Shown one piece after another: positions 6,421-7,117 of a stretch of 7,117 bases of DNA. The notes below the pieces were generated by a model, which was not told the origin of the DNA, made no database searches, and saw only the letters and a list, made by a program, of their open reading frames with translations. The stretch comes from Thermogutta sp. (GTDB lineage Bacteria > Planctomycetota > Planctomycetia > Pirellulales > Thermoguttaceae). Both the position numbers and the translations under genes were made by a program. Position 1 is the first letter of the stretch, and each line of letters begins with the position of its first letter. The DNA is taken from positions 1 to 7,117 of the forward strand of contig JAAZNR010000093.1 of the NCBI GenBank assembly GCA_012798155.1. Direction: 5' to 3'.

Positions 6421-6465
6421 CGGTGCCCTATAATAAACGGTGAACCGTATAGTAAAGGGTGACCC
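6421..6465 (+). promoter_or_regulatory. Iterated repeat with TATAAT/TATAGT boxes upstream of rnc
   Basis: CGGTGCCCTATAATAAA (6421-6437), then CGGTGAACCGTATAGTAAA (6438-6456), then GGGTGACCC (6457-6465). Read the other way, 6426-6446 and 6445-6465 match at 17 of 21 positions with a 19-bp period. The second and third units contain the inverted repeats CGGT-GA-ACCG and GGGT-G-ACCC. TATAAT at 6429-6434 is a perfect -10 sequence, but no TTGACA-like box lies 15 to 18 nt upstream; TTGATA at 6412-6417 is only 11 nt away. It may be an operator around a promoter for rnc. The repeat is seen directly; the role is inferred. Confidence 0.5.
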
Positions 6466-6649
6466 GTCGTGTCGCCCAGGGAATTCGTCCCGAGAAGAGC
6501 GATCGCTGCGGTTTCGACTCTTTTCGGGACGTGTTCCGATGGCGGCAAGTCGCCCGATCACCGGTATCGGTCTCCGTGACAGTATTTCGCTCGTGGCCCG
6601 GCCTTCCGGGCCGGGGGCGTCGAGCCGAGGGGATCGTCCGGTTAGCTCC

Positions 6650-7117
6650 ATGCCACCTCGAGATGGAAAGGCCATTTCCGCCGTGGAACCGGAAAGGGAA
6701 TCGGAATTGTCGGAGTCGCTGGAACTCCGACTGGAAGAGTGCCAGCGGGCCATCGGTTACCGTTTTCGCGATCCCCGCCTGCTGATGACGGCGCTGTCCC
6801 ACGCTTCCGGCGTCGATCGCCGGCAGCGCTCCAATGAACGTCTGGAATTTCTGGGAGACGCCGTCCTCGGATTGGTGGTTTGCGACCTCTTGTACGCGAC
6901 CTATCCCGATTATCTGGAAGGAGAACTGACGCGGCTCAAATCCGTCGCCGTCAGCCGGCAGACCTGCGCTGCGGCCGCCCGCTGTCTGCGTCTGGACGAC
7001 TTCTTGGTGCTGGGTAAGGGGATGATGACGCAGACCCGGTTGCCGCAGTCCGTGATTGGGGCGGCTTTGGAGGCGGTCATCGGCGCGGTCTACATCGACG
7101 GCGGGCTTGCGGCGGCC
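6650..7117 (+). CDS. rnc: Ribonuclease III, N-terminal part (3' end cut by window)
   Basis: RNase III cleaves double-stranded RNA in rRNA maturation and mRNA decay. The 156 codons present cover most of the catalytic domain: GYRFRDPRLLMTALSHAS, then the signature NERLEFLGDAVLG with E63, E66 and D70 (E. coli E38, E41 and D45), then LTRLKSVAVS, and ALEAVIGAVYIDGG with E141 (E. coli E117). The residue three before E141 is A138, where E. coli has D114, a metal ligand; the rest looks normal. The double-stranded RNA-binding domain would lie beyond the edge. The start is uncertain. ATG 6650 gives about 23 residues before the conserved domain but has a weak ribosome site. The in-frame ATG 6539 has GGGA 9 nt upstream and would add 37 Arg/Ser/Gly-rich residues unlike the family. 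I prefer 6650 on length. Confidence 0.9.
   Translation, partial: MPPRDGKAISAVEPERESELSESLELRLEECQRAIGYRFRDPRLLMTALSHASGVDRRQRSNERLEFLGDAVLGLVVCDLLYATYPDYLEGELTRLKSVAVSRQTCAAAARCLRLDDFLVLGKGMMTQTRLPQSVIGAALEAVIGAVYIDGGLAAA

Larger units (their letters stand above)
5918..6649. other. Long divergent intergenic region between the HtrA-like gene and rnc
   Basis: About 730 bp with no convincing gene on either strand. The open frames here (for example minus 6223-6753 and plus 5869-6300) have no recognisable domain, no convincing start, and overlap the repeats or neighbouring genes. AT-rich DNA at 6041-6075 (GATAAACATAACATG, GAAAATAAG) could hold the leftward protease promoter, but I find no good -35/-10 pair. 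The repeats at 6014-6025, 6305-6331 and 6421-6465 are listed separately. If rnc starts at the alternative ATG 6539 the gap shortens to about 620 bp. A small RNA is possible but I see no recognisable family. Confidence 0.6.

Noticed and set aside
6223..6753. Minus-strand open frame of 176 codons
   Set aside because: Antisense to the rnc start and composed of low-complexity Ser/Arg sequence; no homology recognised.

Overview
The window looks like GC-rich bacterial chromosome, most likely Planctomycetota (Pirellulales-like). This is an inference, resting on three points: a secreted Pro/Ser/Arg-rich protein with a signal peptide, a two-PDZ HtrA protease of the kind common in that phylum, and a CGCRGAG-type inverted repeat of a sort I recall from planctomycete intergenic DNA. 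No single marker settles the phylum. I see no rRNA, tRNA, CRISPR array, transposase or phage gene.

Layout. Four genes are read leftward (minus strand). In transcription order they are an HtrA/DegP-like secreted serine protease (5917 to 4442), a CobB/CbiA-fold protein that appears to have lost both active sites (4275 to 2851), a secreted proline-rich protein of unknown function (2352 to 1231), and an enolase-superfamily protein of the o-succinylbenzoate synthase (MenC) / N-acylamino acid racemase type (1062 to beyond the left edge). At the right edge, on the plus strand, is the 5' part of rnc (ribonuclease III), divergent from the protease gene across about 730 bp of non-coding DNA. The minus-strand genes are separated by 167, 498 and 168 bp. 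They are therefore probably several transcription units rather than one tight operon, and I see no clear functional link between them.

Intergenic DNA. The 498 bp gap holds an imperfect inverted repeat built of about 9-nt units, a small perfect hairpin, a tandem 18-bp repeat, and a TATAAT box close to the start of the proline-rich gene. The 730 bp divergent gap holds a GC palindrome, a tandem GGGGCGCAAA repeat and an iterated repeat containing TATAAT and TATAGT, all upstream of rnc. The 167 bp gap before the CbiA-like gene holds a plausible sigma-70-type promoter and a possible 22-codon leader ORF.

Main point of interest. Three of the five proteins carry substitutions at residues that are catalytic or metal-binding in their families. 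The CbiA-like protein lacks the ATP-binding P-loop and the glutaminase cysteine, and carries an inserted CxCx7CxC cluster. The MenC-like protein keeps all three metal ligands but has Gly for the first lysine of KxK and Asn for the C-terminal catalytic lysine. RNase III has Ala where E. coli Asp114 sits. The CbiA-like protein is the best candidate for an undescribed function. I do not see a complete new multi-gene system.
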